From Christensenella sp. UBA4263 (GTDB taxonomy: Bacteria > Bacillota > Clostridia > Christensenellales > Aristaeellaceae), in NCBI GenBank assembly GCA_002395225.1, contig DGWH01000124.1:1-7850 (forward strand): DNA of 7,850 nt. The letters are read 5' to 3'. The notes under the pieces were generated by a model. The model saw nothing but the letters and a program-made list of their open reading frames with translations. It made no database searches and was not told the DNA's origin. Positions 5,798 to 7,850 of this stretch are shown piece by piece. How positions within the stretch are numbered: the stretch's first letter is position 1; the number at the start of each line of letters is the position of its first letter. Made by a program: the position numbers and the translations under genes.

Positions 5798-7850
5798 ATG
5801 AGGCAAGATAAAACTTCCCGTTTTCTGGTGCTCGGACTTTGCCTGCTCATGTTGGTTCTGCATGCCGCGGCGTATGCGGAAGCGATGCTGGCCGAGCTTC
5901 CTTTGGCTGAGCCAGTTGTGCAAGCGGATGCCGGTCTTTCGACCGGTCAGGTCACAAAATGGTGCTGCATTACTTTCGGCGAGTATCCTCAGACGGAAAT
6001 CGTTCCCTCGGACTTTTCAGCGGTGGATGAATATGCCGTCCAGGAGGGGGACGTGCTGGTGGACCCGAAACTGTATCTGCGCCTGCTCAACGCCTCCTGG
6101 ACGGAGAATGAAACGAAGATTGACGGAATCCACTATCTGCGGATGAGCCGCCGGGATGCGGTGAACAGTGCTATGGACAGTGCCGGTCATTATCGCTGGG
6201 GGACGGAGGAGTTTCATTATTTCCGCTACGATCCGATCCGCTGGCGGATCATTGACATTGAGGGTGACAGAGCCCTTCTGCTGGCGGACCGGCTGCTGGA
6301 CTGTCAGCCCTATCACGCGGAAGAAGGCCTGGTAAACTGGGGCAGTTCCACGGTCAGAAGCTGGCTGAACGGTCTGCCCGGAACGGAAAATGCCGCCGGT
6401 ATTGATTATCAGGGAAAGGGATTCCTTGACAGGGCGTTTACGCGCTCCCAGCAGGAATCAGTGCTGCCGGTGCAGGTGGTAAATCATGCCAACGCGGCGT
6501 ATCATACCGACTGCGGAGAGACAACGGAAGACCGGATTTTTCTGCTTTCCAATGAGGAGGTTTTCGGAACGGAAACCGCGGCGGAACATGGTTTTTACGC
6601 GGCCAGCGGGAAGGATGATCCGGCCAAGCGCTTTTGCTCGACCCTGTACGCGAAATGCAGGGGTGCCTGGTGGTCTCCGGTGAAGGATTACAGAGGCAAC
6701 AGCTTCTGGTTCATGCGCACAAACGGGTATACACCTGAAAGCGTCTCGTACATCTGTGATTTTGGATACATCTACCAACGCGGCACCATGGCCACCTGTA
6801 ACGATGCCGGGATTCTTCCGGCCCTCTGGATCCGGTTGGATACAGCGGATATTGAGCCGGCAGGATGGACCACCTCCCGGGATATCATCAAAAAGCCTCT
6901 GCCGGAACAATCCGGAGGAACCCCAAAAAGTCATCTGAGAAATCCGGTGGTGGAGGCAGACCCGGATGAACCGGACGGAAAACGGGTAACGTATTCGCTT
7001 GTCCGTTTCGGAAACTATCCCCAGACGGAGATTGTGAAAACCGCGGAGGAAGCTGACGGGGATCCGCTTGTGGATCCGGCACTTTATGCGGCACTGGAAG
7101 AGGCTGCGTGGGAGGCGAATGAATGGGAACGGGACGGTGTTTGCTATTTTCGCATGAGCCGTTCCGGGGAGGAGACGGGAAACAAAAACTACCGCTATTT
7201 CATCAGAGAGCCGATCCTGTGGCGGGTGCTTGAGATCAGGGACGGAACCGCGCTGGTGCTGGCAAATGAGGCTCTTGACTGCCAGCCGTTCCAGAAGGAA
7301 CTGCTGGAGGTGAGCTGGGAAAACTGCACCCTTCGCAGCTGGCTGAACGGATATGGTCCGGAGACCAACAAATCCGCGGCAGATTATTCAGCCGAAACGG
7401 ATAATTTCCTTGACCGGGCATTTGCGACAGATGAACAGGCGGCAATCCTAGAAACCCCTGTACGAAACGAAAACAACTATTACTTTGGCATTGATTCCGG
7501 AAAGGAAACGAAAGACCGGGTGTTCATTCTCGCGGAATCGGAGCTTTTCATGGGTGACAGCTCAAGGATCCATGGATTCAGCCCCCGGGATGAGGTGCAT
7601 GATCGGGCAAAACAGTTTACGCCCACGGGCTATGCCCGGCGTAACGGCGCCTGGAATGCCTCGGAGGGCCCTGTGGAGGGAAACGGTTTCTGGATCACCC
7701 GCACCACCGGATATACCCATTCCAATGTGGTTTACGTGGATGAAAACGGCTGCATGTTCAACCGTGGAATTCTGGTGACCTGCGCGGATGCGGCCATCAT
7801 CCCGGCGTTGGTGCTCGACCTGGATTCCGCTGTCTATGACTATGCCGGCA
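5798..7850 (+). CDS. Exported protein with two DUF6273-like repeats, 3' end missing
   Basis: The frame runs from ATG 5798 to the window edge without a stop: 684 residues are visible and the gene is incomplete. GAGG lies 6-7 nt before the start. Residues 1-27 are a signal peptide (hydrophobic 9-25, likely cut after AYA). Two long repeats follow, about 60-347 and 404-677. Each opens with an FGxYPQTE motif (FGEYPQTE, FGNYPQTE), then LVDPxLY and FRMSR/LRMSR, a W-R strand with LLDCQP/ALDCQP, RSWLNG, FLDRAF, DR[IV]F[IL]L and FW[FI][MT]RT, closing with [IL]PAL. This layout is that of DUF6273, a domain of unknown function common in secreted Clostridia proteins. The linker (about 348-400) is charged and Pro-rich. 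No catalytic residues can be named. No promoter is evident in the 47 bp after the upstream terminator. Function is unknown; a cell-surface or binding role is only a guess. Confidence 0.85.
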   Translation, partial: MRQDKTSRFLVLGLCLLMLVLHAAAYAEAMLAELPLAEPVVQADAGLSTGQVTKWCCITFGEYPQTEIVPSDFSAVDEYAVQEGDVLVDPKLYLRLLNASWTENETKIDGIHYLRMSRRDAVNSAMDSAGHYRWGTEEFHYFRYDPIRWRIIDIEGDRALLLADRLLDCQPYHAEEGLVNWGSSTVRSWLNGLPGTENAAGIDYQGKGFLDRAFTRSQQESVLPVQVVNHANAAYHTDCGETTEDRIFLLSNEEVFGTETAAEHGFYAASGKDDPAKRFCSTLYAKCRGAWWSPVKDYRGNSFWFMRTNGYTPESVSYICDFGYIYQRGTMATCNDAGILPALWIRLDTADIEPAGWTTSRDIIKKPLPEQSGGTPKSHLRNPVVEADPDEPDGKRVTYSLVRFGNYPQTEIVKTAEEADGDPLVDPALYAALEEAAWEANEWERDGVCYFRMSRSGEETGNKNYRYFIREPILWRVLEIRDGTALVLANEALDCQPFQKELLEVSWENCTLRSWLNGYGPETNKSAADYSAETDNFLDRAFATDEQAAILETPVRNENNYYFGIDSGKETKDRVFILAESELFMGDSSRIHGFSPRDEVHDRAKQFTPTGYARRNGAWNASEGPVEGNGFWITRTTGYTHSNVVYVDENGCMFNRGILVTCADAAIIPALVLDLDSAVYDYAG
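5975..7831 (+). repeat. Tandem duplication of a domain of about 280 residues within one gene
   Basis: The coding segments starting at 5975 (FGEYPQTE) and 7007 (FGNYPQTE) encode the same order of motifs at similar spacing, separated by a linker of about 55 residues. Similarity is clear in protein but not in DNA, so the duplication is old. The second copy differs where the first has an insert after its LRMSR motif (about 118-136) and lacks the first copy's WW pair (about 299), which is AWN in copy two. Confidence 0.75.

Noticed and set aside
5862..6146. Plus-strand open frame of 94 codons
   Set aside because: It lies out of frame inside the DUF6273 gene, whose own frame carries the signal peptide and repeated motifs; the Arg/Pro-rich product is typical of a shadow frame.
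1..7850. CRISPR array, insertion sequence, phage or toxin-antitoxin genes, tRNA
   Set aside because: I found no regularly spaced repeats, transposase or integrase motifs, terminal inverted repeats or tRNA-like cloverleaf on either strand.

Overview
The window looks like a chromosomal segment of a Gram-positive, Clostridia-type bacterium (Bacillota). I infer this from the strong GGAGG-type ribosome binding sites, consensus sigma-A-like promoters, roughly balanced G+C, short tight operons, and secreted proteins typical of gut or rumen Clostridia (an M13 metallopeptidase and a DUF6273-type protein). I cannot name the genus. I see no mobile element, CRISPR array, rRNA or tRNA.

Layout. (1) At 98-886 on the minus strand is an MTA/SAH nucleosidase (mtnN/pfs family) that keeps its catalytic residues but carries a signal peptide, so it is predicted to be exported. 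(2) Between 887 and 1293 is a 407-bp divergent regulatory region. It holds a good minus-strand promoter about 200 bp upstream of mtnN, a strong plus-strand hairpin with a T-tract, and a perfect-consensus plus-strand promoter followed directly by a 17-bp palindrome that is probably the operator of the next gene. (3) At 1294-3385 on the plus strand is a tightly overlapping three-gene operon: a TetR-family regulator, a leucine carboxyl methyltransferase (LCM/TcmP)-like SAM methyltransferase, and a member of the L-2-amino-thiazoline-4-carboxylic acid hydrolase family. (4) At 3386-3618 is an intergenic region with a 10-bp hairpin and an extended -10 promoter. (5) At 3619-5664 is a secreted M13 (neprilysin/PepO-like) zinc endopeptidase, followed by a clear terminator. 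(6) From 5798 to the window edge is a secreted protein with two DUF6273-like repeats, open and incomplete at its 3' end.

How the parts may work together. The TetR operon looks like a self-contained, ligand-induced module: the regulator probably represses its own promoter, and the methyltransferase and ATC-hydrolase-like protein are made with it by translational coupling. The small molecule they respond to cannot be read from the sequence. The divergent nucleosidase could in principle act on the SAH made by a methyltransferase, but its signal peptide places it outside the cytoplasm, so a direct metabolic link is doubtful. The M13 peptidase and the DUF6273 protein are both exported but appear to be separate transcription units.

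The observations most worth following up are the TetR/methyltransferase/ATC-hydrolase operon with its promoter-operator, the exported nucleosidase, and the plus-strand terminator in the mtnN leader, which has no plus-strand gene in front of it and may end a small antisense RNA.
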